DNA of 64,000 bases from Streptomyces endophytica (GTDB lineage Bacteria; Actinomycetota; Actinomycetes; Streptomycetales; Streptomycetaceae), in assembly GCF_026153355.1 (NCBI RefSeq), contig NZ_CP110636.1:496001-560000 (forward strand), written 5' to 3'. This document shows, piece by piece, positions 28,816 to 40,003 of the stretch (within the stretch, counting starts at the first letter, position 1; each line of letters opens with the position of its first letter). A program made the translations under genes and the position numbers. Below the pieces are notes generated by a model. It worked only from the letters and a program-made list of their open reading frames with translations. It did no database searches and was not told the origin of the DNA.

Positions 28816-30068
28816 CTACTGGCCGGCCTTCCACTTCTCCCAGGAGAGGTTCCAGTCGCTGAAGCCGTTGTCCGGCTGGATCGTTTCGTCGTGCGAGTTC
28901 TTGACGATGACGACATCGCCGACGAGGGAATTCCGGAAGAACCACGCCGCCGGGGTGGAGCCGTCGCCGCCGCCGCGCTGGTCGAACAGGCCGACGCAGC
29001 CGTGGCTGGCGTTACGGGTGCCGAACGTCGGCCGGCCGGACCAGTAGTTGCCGTGGATGAACGTCCCGGAGTTGCTCAGCCGCATGGCGTGCGGGACGTC
29101 CTTGATGTCGTACTCGCCGCCGAAGCCGACCGTGTCGCCGTTCATCCGCGTCACCAGGTGCTTCTCGCTGACCACCATCGTGCCGTTGTACGTCTCCGTA
29201 CCGGGCGCGCCCGCGGTGATCGGGACGGTCTTGATCTTCTTGCCGTCGCGGACCACGGTCATCGTCTTCTTCTCCGCGTCGACCGTGCTGACCTGGCTGC
29301 GGCCGACGGTGAAGGAGACCTGCTTGGCCTGGGTGCCGTAGACACCGGGGCGGCCCTCGACGCCGTCGAGGTCGAGCTTGAGGGTGACCTTGGTGCCGGG
29401 CGCCCAGTACTTCTCCGGGCGGAAGTCCAGCCGGTCGTTGCCGAACCAGTGGCCCTCGATCGGGACCGACGGGCTGGCGGTGACCTTGATGGCGTCCGCC
29501 ACCGCCTCGGGACGGGTGATGCCGCGGGTGAAGCGGATCGAGACCGGCATGCCGACGCCGACCTGCTGGCCGTTCTCCGGGCTGTACTGGCCGATGAAGG
29601 TGTTCTTCGGGACGAGGGTGGTGAACGTGGAGTGCTCGGCGGCCTCCCGGCCCCGGCCGTCCACCGCGACCGCGTCGACGGTGTACTTCGTCGAGGCGCC
29701 CAGATGACCGCTCGGCTGCCACAGCGCGCCGTCGCCGGATATCTTCCCGTCGACCGCGTTGCCCTTGCCGTCGGTGACCTTGACGGTCTTGAGCCGGCCC
29801 TTGCCGGCGGTCACCTTCAGCGCGCCACTGGTGGCCACGCCGTCCGCGCCGTCCTTGGGGCTATCGTCACCGCGGCCTGCGAGGCCGCCTTGTCGCCGCC
29901 GGCCTTGCCGGCCGGCTTCCCGTCGTCTCCGTCGTCGCCACCGCACGCGCTCACCAGCATCAGCGTCGCGCCGAGCAGCAACGCGAGCGGTGCGCCGCCG
30001 GCGCGCGGCCCCCGGTGCCGGCGCGCCGGCACCCCCGGATTCGGCTGGACGTTCACCACTGGCCCCAT
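28816..30068 (-). CDS. L,D-transpeptidase lipoprotein, copy 1 (frameshifted as sequenced)
   Basis: Forms 3-3 cross-links in peptidoglycan outside the membrane. The N-terminus carries a signal peptide and lipobox LMLVSACGG. Starts at ATG 30068 or a GTG at 30059/30056; spacing to GAGGGG favours the GTGs. The frame breaks near 29870, after AASQAAVTI, and continues as PKDGADGVATSGALKVTAG. Two Ig-like domains follow, then the YkuD catalytic domain with the HGNYW...SHGCVGL motif (nucleophile Cys). The end is DWNLSWEKWKAGQ. The corrected length is about 415 residues. It is paired with a paralogue upstream. Confidence 0.87.
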
Positions 30069-30260
30069 TTCCCCTCGTACGGCCCGCACTCCCCCGCGCG
30101 CGACGCGGAGGACCGCGCGCCTGGCGTTAGATAACCACACCGCACTGACATGTGAACTCCCCGCGGATGTCACCGTTTAGTCCCAAGTGCGGGGGTGAGC
30201 GGGAGCGGGGGCCGGGCACGCCCGCCGGAGCCGCTCCGGCGCGGTCGCGGAGCCTCCGGC

Positions 30261-30300
30261 GCCGGTCAGTGCAGCGCGGAGCCGGTCAGTGCAGCGCGGA
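30261..30300. repeat. Tandem 20-bp duplication at the stop of the second L,D-transpeptidase gene
   Basis: Two identical 20-base units, 30261-30280 and 30281-30300, each beginning GCCGGTCAGT and ending GCAGCGCGGA. The proximal unit holds the last codons and stop of the transpeptidase gene; the second repeats them just downstream. It could be a recent slippage duplication or an assembly artefact. Confidence 0.8.
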
Positions 30301-31530
30301 GCCGGACCGCCACTGCTCCCAGGACAGGTTCCAGCCGCCCAGGCCGTTGTCCGGTGCGACCAGCCGCTCCGGTGAGTTCTGGACGATCACGGTGTCCCCG
30401 ACGATCGACTGGGCGAAGAACCAGCCGGCCGGGGTGTGCGGGCCGCCGCCCTTGATGTCCTTGAGGCCGACGCAGCCGTGGCTGGTGTTGAGGCCACCGA
30501 AGACCTCGGGCCGCGCCCAGTAGTTGCCGTGCAGAAAGGTCCCGGACCTGGTCAGGCGCATGGCGTGCGGCACGTCGGGGATGTCGTACTCGCCGCCGAA
30601 GCCGACCGTGCCGCCGTCCATCCGCGTCAGCGAGTGCCGCTCCAGGATGACCATCCGCCCATTGTACGTGGGGTTCTCGGCGTCGCCCGCGGTGACCGGC
30701 AGCACCGCGACGGTCCGTCCGTCCCGGCGCACCGTCATCGTGTGCCGCGCGGCGTCGATGAAGCTGACCTGGTCGCGGCCCACCCGGTAGTGGACGGTCC
30801 GGCGCTGCGTCCCGTAGGCGCTCGGTGCGGCCTTCACACCGCGCAGCCGGAGCTCCACCGTGATCCTGGTGCCCGGCCGCCAGCGGTCGCGGGGGCGGAA
30901 GTCGAGGCGGCGGCGGCCGAACCAGTGGGCGGCGACCTCGACGCGGGGCTGGGCGCTCACCCGGACGGCGCGCTCGACGGCCGCGCGGTCGGCGATCGGG
31001 CGGTTGAAGACCATCGAGAAGATCAGGCCGGTGCCGACCGTGGCGTCGCCCTGCGGTGAGAACGAGCCGGTGACGCGGTGGACCGGCGGGGCGGTGGTGA
31101 AGGTGGTGCGGCGGGTGGCGCGGTGGCCGGCGCCGTCCAGGGCGACCGCGTCGACGGTGTACGTCGTGCCGGGCCGGAGCGGGCCGGCGACGGGGCGCCA
31201 GACCATGCCGTCCGGTGAGATCCGGCCGACCACCGGCTGCCGGCCGGCTCCCGCGGTGCGGGTGACGTGCACCCGCTCCAGCCGCCCCTCCGGCACCCGG
31301 ACCTCGAACCGCCGGTTGGCCCGTACGCCGCGCGCGCCGTTCTCCGGGACGATCCTGATCGCCTCCTCCGGGGTGCGCGGGGCGCCGCCGATGAGCGCCT
31401 CGGTGTCCCCGCAGCCGGCCAGTGCCACCGTCCCGGCGAGCCAGGCCACGACGGCGCGGGCGACGCGGGCGCGGACGTTCCGGTGGTGCTTCGCTCGTCC
31501 CCCTGCACGTTCCTGCTGATGGGCGGTCAT
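30286..31530 (-). CDS. L,D-transpeptidase lipoprotein, copy 2
   Basis: 414 residues, intact. Starts at ATG 31530; a basic N-terminus is followed by a hydrophobic segment and lipobox LAGCG. Two Ig-like domains precede a YkuD domain with the HGNYW and SHGCVGL catalytic motif. The tail GWNLSWEQWRSGSALH parallels copy 1. It builds 3-3 cross-links or anchors in the cell wall. The minus-strand frame stays open far upstream, past the divergent glgX, but that extension is antisense shadow. The last codons lie in a 20-bp tandem duplication. Confidence 0.92.
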   Translation of the reverse strand: MTAHQQERAGGRAKHHRNVRARVARAVVAWLAGTVALAGCGDTEALIGGAPRTPEEAIRIVPENGARGVRANRRFEVRVPEGRLERVHVTRTAGAGRQPVVGRISPDGMVWRPVAGPLRPGTTYTVDAVALDGAGHRATRRTTFTTAPPVHRVTGSFSPQGDATVGTGLIFSMVFNRPIADRAAVERAVRVSAQPRVEVAAHWFGRRRLDFRPRDRWRPGTRITVELRLRGVKAAPSAYGTQRRTVHYRVGRDQVSFIDAARHTMTVRRDGRTVAVLPVTAGDAENPTYNGRMVILERHSLTRMDGGTVGFGGEYDIPDVPHAMRLTRSGTFLHGNYWARPEVFGGLNTSHGCVGLKDIKGGGPHTPAGWFFAQSIVGDTVIVQNSPERLVAPDNGLGGWNLSWEQWRSGSALH

Positions 31531-31762
31531 ATACCGAATTGTGAATGATGGTGGGGAGTGACGGGGGTATGTCGCGTGCGGATCCATCCGTTTGTCCCGC
31601 CACGGAGGGCTCCGGGGGCGGCGCGCCGAGCCCCCGCGCGGGGAAACGTGAGGCAACGGCCGGTTGCGGGAAGAACAACGGGGAGGGCGGGAACGTACGC
31701 GCGGCCGGGACTCCGTGCGCGGGCACCGCCCGACCGAGCCATGAGCCGCAGGAGGCCGGCAC

Positions 31763-34014
<2,252 letters not shown>

Positions 34015-34110
34015 GGCCGGGGCGGTGCGGGCCGGTGCCGGGCGGCGCGGGGGCCGGCGCGGCGTGAACTGACGGGTGCCGGCCGCGGCCCGCCGAAATC
34101 CAGCTGAGCG

Positions 34111-34133
34111 TTGTCAGTGGTGCGCCTTACTCT
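34111..34133 (+). promoter_or_regulatory. RecA-NDp/PafBC-type promoter of the first ABC exporter pair
   Basis: TTGTCAGTG (34111-34119), eight bases, then TACTCT (34128-34133) fits TTGTCRGTG-N8-TANNNT exactly. This is the SOS-independent DNA-damage promoter of actinobacteria, activated by PafBC. The ATG at 34142 is 9 bases after the -10, so the transcript should be nearly leaderless. The match is direct; regulation by PafBC here is inference. Confidence 0.7.
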
Positions 34134-34141
34134 CGCGAGTG

Positions 34142-36024
34142 ATGGCTGATACCACGTACGCGACGAACCCGACCGACCCGACGTCCTTATCCCCACGCTC
34201 CGCGGTGCGCTCGCTGTTGCGCCTGTGGCCGTTCGTGCGGCCGGTGCGGGCGCGGCTGTTCACGGCCGCGTTCGTGGCGGTGGTGGCCTCCTGCGTCAGC
34301 CTCGTCATCCCGCTGGTGCTCAAGTGGCTGGTGGACGGGCCGGTCGCGGCGGGTGACACGGGCGGGTGTGGCTGGGCGGCGGCTTCCTGCTGCTGCTCGG
34401 GCTCGCCGAGGCGCTGCTGTTCGGGCTGCGGCGCTGGCTGGTGGCGCGCCCGCTCTCGGGGTGGAGGCGGCGATGCGCGCGGCGCTCTACCGCCGGCTGC
34501 AGCGGCTTCCGGTCGCCTTCCACGACCGCTGGCCGTCGGGCCAGCTGCTGTCGCGGGGCACCACCGACCTGCAGATGCTGCGCATGTTCCTCACCTTCCC
34601 CCTGACGTTCCTGCTGGTCAACGGCGTGACCATCCTGGTGGGCGGGGTGCTTCTGGTGGCCCAGCGCTGGTCGCTGGGGCTGGTGCTGCTGTCGCCGCTG
34701 CTGCCCCTGTTGGTGCTGTGCTCGGTCTTCGAGGCGAAGTACGGGCGGGCGGCCCGCGTCGTCCAGGACCAGATCGGCGATCTGACCACCGTGGTCGAGG
34801 AGTCGGTGCTCGGCATCCGGATCATCAAGGGCTTCGGGCGCCACCGCAGCCAGGCCCGGGCCTTCAAGGAGCTGACCGGCCGGCTGCGCGCCTCCGAGCT
34901 GCGCAAGGCGCGGCTGCTGGCCTGGATATGGGGGCTGAACACCACCCTCCCGGAGTGCGCGCTCGGCGCCGCGCTGGTGCTCGGCGCGGTCCAGGTGGCC
35001 GACGGCGTGCTGTCCGCGGGCACGCTCGTCGCGTTCCTGTCGACGGCGCTGGCGCTGCGCTGGCCGGTGGAGTCGATCGGCTTCCTGCTGGCCATGAGCA
35101 ACGAGGCGGCCACGGCCACCGACCGGTACTTCGAGGTGATGGACGAACCGGAGGTGCGCGACGCGCCGGTGGCGGACGCGGCGGTGACGAGCGACGCGCC
35201 GGTGGCGGGCGAGCCGGAGGTGCGCGACGTACCGCCGGCCGGCGGCGAGCGGGCGGGCGGGGAGCGGCCCCGGTCGGCATCCGGCGGTCTGGTCTTCTCC
35301 GGGTGGAGTTCCGCTACCCCGATGCCCCGCCGGACACCCCGCCCACCCTCCAGGACGTCACCCTGCACATCCGGCCCGGCGAGACGATGGCCCTGGTCGG
35401 CGCGACCGGCAGCGGCAAGACCACGCTCACGGCGCTGGTGCCGCGGCTGTACGACCCGACCGCCGCCGGATCACCCTCGATGGCCGCGATCTGGCGGCGA
35501 TCGGCCGCGACGAGGTCCGCTCGCTGGTCGCGGTGGCCTTCGAGGAACCCACGCTGTTCTCCGCGACCGCCGCCGAGAACGTCCTCATGGGCACGGCCGA
35601 CGCCCAAGAGGAGGATCTGCGGCGGGCGTTGCGGGTGGCGCAGGCCGACGGGTTCGTCGACGCGCTGCCGCAGGGCGGCGCGACCCCGGTCGGCGAGCAG
35701 GGCCTGAGCCTGTCCGGCGGACAGCGGCAGCGGCTGGCGCTGGCCCGCGCGGTGGTCGGCCGGCCCCGCTTCCTGATCCTCGACGATCCGCTCTCCGCCC
35801 TCGACGTGCACACCGAGGCCCTGGTGGAGGCGGCGCTGCGCCAGGTCCTGGCGACGACCACGGCCCTGGTCGTCGCCCACCGCCCGTCCACGGTCCTGCT
35901 CGCCGACCGCGTGGCACTGCTCTCCGGCGGCCGGATCGCCGCCGTCGGCACCCACCACGAACTCCTCCGGGACAACGCCGAATACGCCACCTTGATGTCC
36001 GGCGAGGAAGAGGCCGCCCGATGA
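34142..36024 (+). CDS. ABC exporter, first half-transporter of pair 1 (four frameshifts; TTA codon)
   Basis: Type IV exporter half: six membrane helices followed by an ATPase domain. The ATG at 34142 gives [16 protein letters not shown], in which Leu16 is the TTA codon at 34187-34189. Breaks near 34366, 34460, 35300 and 35470 split the reading frame, but all pieces continue the family sequence ([54 protein letters not shown]). Walker [10 protein letters not shown] and signature LSGGQRQR are intact. In Walker B ([11 protein letters not shown]) Asp at 35785-35787 replaces the catalytic Glu, so this half supplies a degenerate site. It overlaps its partner by 4 bp. Substrate unknown. Confidence 0.82.
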
Positions 36025-37922
36025 CCACCACCACGACCGGCCGCCCGTCCGACGCCCCCGAGCCCGACCCCGGCGCGGCGCGGCAGCTCCCCACCGACCC
36101 GGACCACTCCCCGGGGCAGCCGCCAAAGGCCGATGACGCCTTCGAACGGGACCGGCTGCCCGCTCCCCGGAACGCCGCCCGTTCGCTGCTCGCCTCCTTG
36201 CTGGCGCCGCACCGCCGCCGCGTCGGTGTGGTCGCCGTCCTGCTGCTCCTCCAGCAGGCCGCCGTGCAGGCCGGCCCGCTGCTGGTCGCCTACGCACTGG
36301 ACCGGGCGGTGCCGGCGCTGCGGGCGGGCGACCACGGGCCGCTGGTGGCCGTGGCGGTGGTGGCCGTGCTGTGCGCCGCGGCGTCCGGCGGGCTGCAGTG
36401 GGGCTTCATCCGGCTCTCCGCCCTGATCAGCCAGGACGTCCTGGTGGACCTGCGGGGCCGGATCTTCCGGCACGGCCAGGCGCTCAGCCTGGACTTCCAC
36501 GAGCGCTACACCTCCGGCCGGCTGATATCCCGGGCCACCACCGACGTCGAGTCGCTGCGCGAACTCCTCGACGAGGGCATCCAGGAACTGATCACCATCG
36601 CCCTGTCGACGGTCTACATCACCGTGACCCTGCTCTTCCTGGACGGGGGCTTCGGCCTGGCCGCGCTCGTCTCCGCCGCCCCGCTGGCGCTCCAGGTGCG
36701 CGCGTACCGACGCCGCTCCCACCGCGTCTACAGCGCAAAGTCGACGGCGATGGCGGGCGTCATCGTGCAGTTCACCGAGACCCTCAACGGCATCCGCCCG
36801 GTGCAGGCGTTCCGCCGCGAGCGGTCCAACGACGCGGCATTCGCCAAGCTCAACCACCGCCACGAGCGCGTCAACGGCGACGCGTTCCTGGAGATGGCGC
36901 GCTATGTCGTCCTCTCCCGCCTGGCCGCCAACGTCGCGGTCGCCGCGATCGTCCTGTGGGGCGCGTACCGCGTGGCCACGGGCGGCCTGGCGCTGGGCGT
37001 GCTGGCGGCCGCGGTGCTCTATCTGCGCCGGCTCTACGACCCCATCGACCGCCTCGGCATGTTCCTCAACGCCTATGAGAGCGCCGCCGCTTCGCTGCAG
37101 AAGATCGCCGGTCTGCTCGCCCAGCGCCCGTCGGTCCCGGAACCGTCCGCCCCCGCCGGGCTGCCGGCCGTCGCGTCCGGCCGGCCGGGCCGCGAGGTGG
37201 CGTTCCGCGAGGTCCGCTTCGCCTACCGGACCGGCGGCGAGGTGCTGCCCCGCTTCGACCTGACCCTCGCGGCGGGTTCGACGGTCGCCGTGGTGGGCGC
37301 CACCGGCGCCGGCAAGTCCACCCTCGCCAAGCTGCTGGCCCGCTTCTACGACCCGACCGAGGGCCGGGTCCTGCTCGACGGCGTCGAGCTGCGCGAGCTG
37401 TCCACGGCGGAGCTGCGCCGCGCCGTCGTGATGGTCACCCAGGAGGCGTTCCTGTTCTCCGGCACGGTCGCCGACAACATCGCCCTCGGCCGCCCGGACG
37501 CCACCCGCGCGGAGATCGAGAGCGCCGCGAAGGCCATCGGCGCCCATGACTTCATCACCGCCCTGCCGGACGGCTACGACACCGACGTGCGCAAGCGGGG
37601 CGGCCGGATATCCGCCGGCCAGCGCCAGCTCGTCGGCTTCGCCCGGGCGCTGCTCGCCGACCCTGCCGTGCTGATCCTCGACGAGGCGACCAGCTCCCTG
37701 GACATCCCCGGTGAACGCGCGGTCCAGCGCGCCATGGACACCGTCCTGCGGGGCCGTACGGCCGTGGTCATCGCGCACCGCCTGTCCACCGTCGAGATCG
37801 CCGACCGGGTCCTGGTCATGGCCGACGGCCGGATCGTCGAGGACGGCCCCCCGGACCGACTCGTCAAGGACCGCGGCCGGTTCGCCGCCCTGCACCAGGC
37901 GTGGCGGGACAGCCTGGTCTAG
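36021..37922 (+). CDS. ABC exporter, second half-transporter of pair 1
   Basis: 633 residues, intact. A proline-rich N-tail of about 50 residues, six membrane helices with EAVxxExx-type coupling helices, then an ATPase domain with Walker [11 protein letters not shown]-loop [11 protein letters not shown], signature ISAGQRQ, Walker [12 protein letters not shown] with catalytic Glu and H-loop AHRLSTVE. Together with the first half (Asp instead of Glu) it makes an asymmetric heterodimer with one consensus and one degenerate ATP site, like TM287/288 and BmrCD. The ATG at 36021 lies in the stop of the first gene. Probably a drug, lipid or peptide exporter; no substrate evidence. Confidence 0.92.
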   Translation: MTTTTTGRPSDAPEPDPGAARQLPTDPDHSPGQPPKADDAFERDRLPAPRNAARSLLASLLAPHRRRVGVVAVLLLLQQAAVQAGPLLVAYALDRAVPALRAGDHGPLVAVAVVAVLCAAASGGLQWGFIRLSALISQDVLVDLRGRIFRHGQALSLDFHERYTSGRLISRATTDVESLRELLDEGIQELITIALSTVYITVTLLFLDGGFGLAALVSAAPLALQVRAYRRRSHRVYSAKSTAMAGVIVQFTETLNGIRPVQAFRRERSNDAAFAKLNHRHERVNGDAFLEMARYVVLSRLAANVAVAAIVLWGAYRVATGGLALGVLAAAVLYLRRLYDPIDRLGMFLNAYESAAASLQKIAGLLAQRPSVPEPSAPAGLPAVASGRPGREVAFREVRFAYRTGGEVLPRFDLTLAAGSTVAVVGATGAGKSTLAKLLARFYDPTEGRVLLDGVELRELSTAELRRAVVMVTQEAFLFSGTVADNIALGRPDATRAEIESAAKAIGAHDFITALPDGYDTDVRKRGGRISAGQRQLVGFARALLADPAVLILDEATSSLDIPGERAVQRAMDTVLRGRTAVVIAHRLSTVEIADRVLVMADGRIVEDGPPDRLVKDRGRFAALHQAWRDSLV

Positions 37923-38173
37923 GCGGCGCGGTCCGGGCGGCGTGCGCTGGACGGCGTGTGCCGGCCGGCCGGTGTGTCCTCGACGGTGACCCCGGAGGCG
38001 AGCAGATCGCGGAGGTTGCGGACCCGGGTACGTCGCCGCACCGAGCTCGTAGCCCGGCGCCGGCAGAGGAGTGGCGCTCGTCGAGGCGGAGTTCATGGCG
38101 GCGACGCCAGGCATTGCCCCATGAGTGACGGTCAAGTCGCCGACCTAGACTAGGCGGACGGGACGGGGGCGAC

Positions 38174-40003
38174 ATGACGCAGTCGGCGAAGGTGCCGCGC
38201 AGTGCCGGGCGGTATCTGTGGTGGCTGGTGGCGAGCCAGCGCGGGCGGGTCGCGGCGGGCGCGACGTACGGGAGCCTGTGGAATGCGGGGCTGATGGTGC
38301 CGCCGTACGTGCTCTCCCGGGCGATCGACGAGGGGCTGGCGCCGGGGCGGCCCGCGGCGCTGGCCGGATGGGTGGCGGTGCTGCTGGCCGTCGGCGGGCT
38401 GAACGCCTGGCTGGGCGTGATGCGGCACCGCACGATGACCAGGATCCGGATGGACGCCACGTTCCGCACGGTCCGGGCGGTCATGGCGCACACCCTGCGG
38501 CTGGGCGCGGCGCTGCCCCGGCAGGTGACGGCCGGGGAGGTCGTCACCATCGGGATCGGCGACGTCGCGGTGATCAGTCAGACCCTGACGATGACCGGGC
38601 CGGGCGTCGGTGGGGTGCTGGCGTACGGGGTCGTCGCCGTGCTGCTGCTGGCCGTCTCGCCGCTGCTCGCCGCGGTGGTGCTGCTGGGCGTACCGCTGCT
38701 GGCGGTGGCGGTCGGTCCGCTGCTGGGCCGGCTGCAGGGCGCGGAGACCCACTACCGCGAGCGGCAGAGCGGTCTGGCGGCCCAACTGGGCGATCTGGTC
38801 GCCGGGTTGCGGGTGCTCGGCGGCCTGGGCGGCAAGGAGGTGTTCGCCGGCCGCTACCGGCGCGCGTCGCAGGAGCTGCGCAGTGAGGGCTACCGGGTCG
38901 GGGCGGTGACGAGCTGGATCCAGGCGCTCGGGGTGGGCCTGCCGACCCTGTTCCTGGCCGCCGTCACCTGGCTCGCGGCCCGGATGGCGGCCCAAGGCGA
39001 CCTCACCACGGGCGAGTTGGTGGCGGTCTACGGCTATACGGCGGCCCTGGTGGTCCCGGTGTCGTTCTTCATCGAGGGCGGCCACGACCTCACCCGCGGC
39101 CTGGTCGCCGCCCGCCGGGTCGTACGGTTCCTGCACCTGCCGGCGGACGCGGCGGATCCGCACGACGCCACCGACGCAGCTGACGCCACCGACGCCGCAG
39201 CGGACGACGGCACGGTCGTGAACGGCCCCGAGCGGGTGGCCGTGCTGCGCGATCCGGAGTCGGGCGTCGAGGTGGTACCCGGGCTGCTGACCGCGCTGGT
39301 CGCCGCCCGGCCGGCCGAGTCGGCGGCGGTGGTCGACCGCCTGGGCCGGTTCGCCGACTCCGCGGCGGCCTGGGGCGCGGTCCGGCTGGACCAGATCCCG
39401 CTGCCCCGGGTCCGTGAACGCATCCTGGTCGCGGACAACGAGGCGGACCTGTTCGCCGGCACCCTGCGCGAGGTGGTGAGCGGACGCCGGGACCGCACCG
39501 ACGCGGCGATCGGCCGGGCCCTGCGCACGGCCCTGGCCGAGGACATCGTCCGGGCGCTGCCGGACGGGCTGGACTCGCCGGTCGCGGCGCAGGGCCGCAA
39601 CCTCTCCGGCGGCCAGCGGCAGCGGCTGCGCCTGGTGCGGGCGCTGCTGGCCGACCCGGAGGTGCTGCTCGCGGTCGAGCCGACCTCGGCCGTGGACGCC
39701 CATACCGAGGCGGCGGTCGCGACCCGGCTGCACGCCGCCCGCGCGGGCCGTACGACGGTCGTCACCACCGCCTCCCCGCTGCTGCTCGACCACGCCGACG
39801 TGGTGTGCTTCCTGGTCGACGGCAAGGTCAGCGCGACCGGCGGCCACCGCCAGCTCCTCGACGACGTACCGGAGTACCGCCGCCTGGTCTCCCGCGACCA
39901 GGACGAGGGCGACGACGAGGACGACGACGAGCACGAGAGCTACCGCGAGAACGGGCGCGAGGAAGCGAGCGAGGACGACCGGGCCGGAGGAGCCACGTCA
40001 TGA
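38174..40003 (+). CDS. ABC exporter, first half-transporter of pair 2, ATPase domain lacking Walker A and H-loop
   Basis: 609 residues, intact reading frame. Six membrane helices (about 20-310) are followed by an ATPase-like domain that is badly eroded at its nucleotide site. Where Walker A should be, the sequence reads GLLTALVAARPAESA with no GxxGxGK[ST], and the H-loop position reads TTASPLLL without His. The signature LSGGQRQR (residues 477-484) and EPTSAVDAHTE are kept. So it can serve the partner's ATP through its signature motif but cannot bind ATP itself in the normal way. The C-tail is acidic and repetitive (DEDDDEHE). The stop overlaps the partner's ATG. Confidence 0.88.
   Translation: MTQSAKVPRSAGRYLWWLVASQRGRVAAGATYGSLWNAGLMVPPYVLSRAIDEGLAPGRPAALAGWVAVLLAVGGLNAWLGVMRHRTMTRIRMDATFRTVRAVMAHTLRLGAALPRQVTAGEVVTIGIGDVAVISQTLTMTGPGVGGVLAYGVVAVLLLAVSPLLAAVVLLGVPLLAVAVGPLLGRLQGAETHYRERQSGLAAQLGDLVAGLRVLGGLGGKEVFAGRYRRASQELRSEGYRVGAVTSWIQALGVGLPTLFLAAVTWLAARMAAQGDLTTGELVAVYGYTAALVVPVSFFIEGGHDLTRGLVAARRVVRFLHLPADAADPHDATDAADATDAAADDGTVVNGPERVAVLRDPESGVEVVPGLLTALVAARPAESAAVVDRLGRFADSAAAWGAVRLDQIPLPRVRERILVADNEADLFAGTLREVVSGRRDRTDAAIGRALRTALAEDIVRALPDGLDSPVAAQGRNLSGGQRQRLRLVRALLADPEVLLAVEPTSAVDAHTEAAVATRLHAARAGRTTVVTTASPLLLDHADVVCFLVDGKVSATGGHRQLLDDVPEYRRLVSRDQDEGDDEDDDEHESYRENGREEASEDDRAGGATS

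Noticed and set aside
28135..30180. Plus-strand frame of 681 codons opposite the hydratase and L,D-transpeptidase
   Set aside because: Shadow of two recognisable minus-strand genes; no domain.
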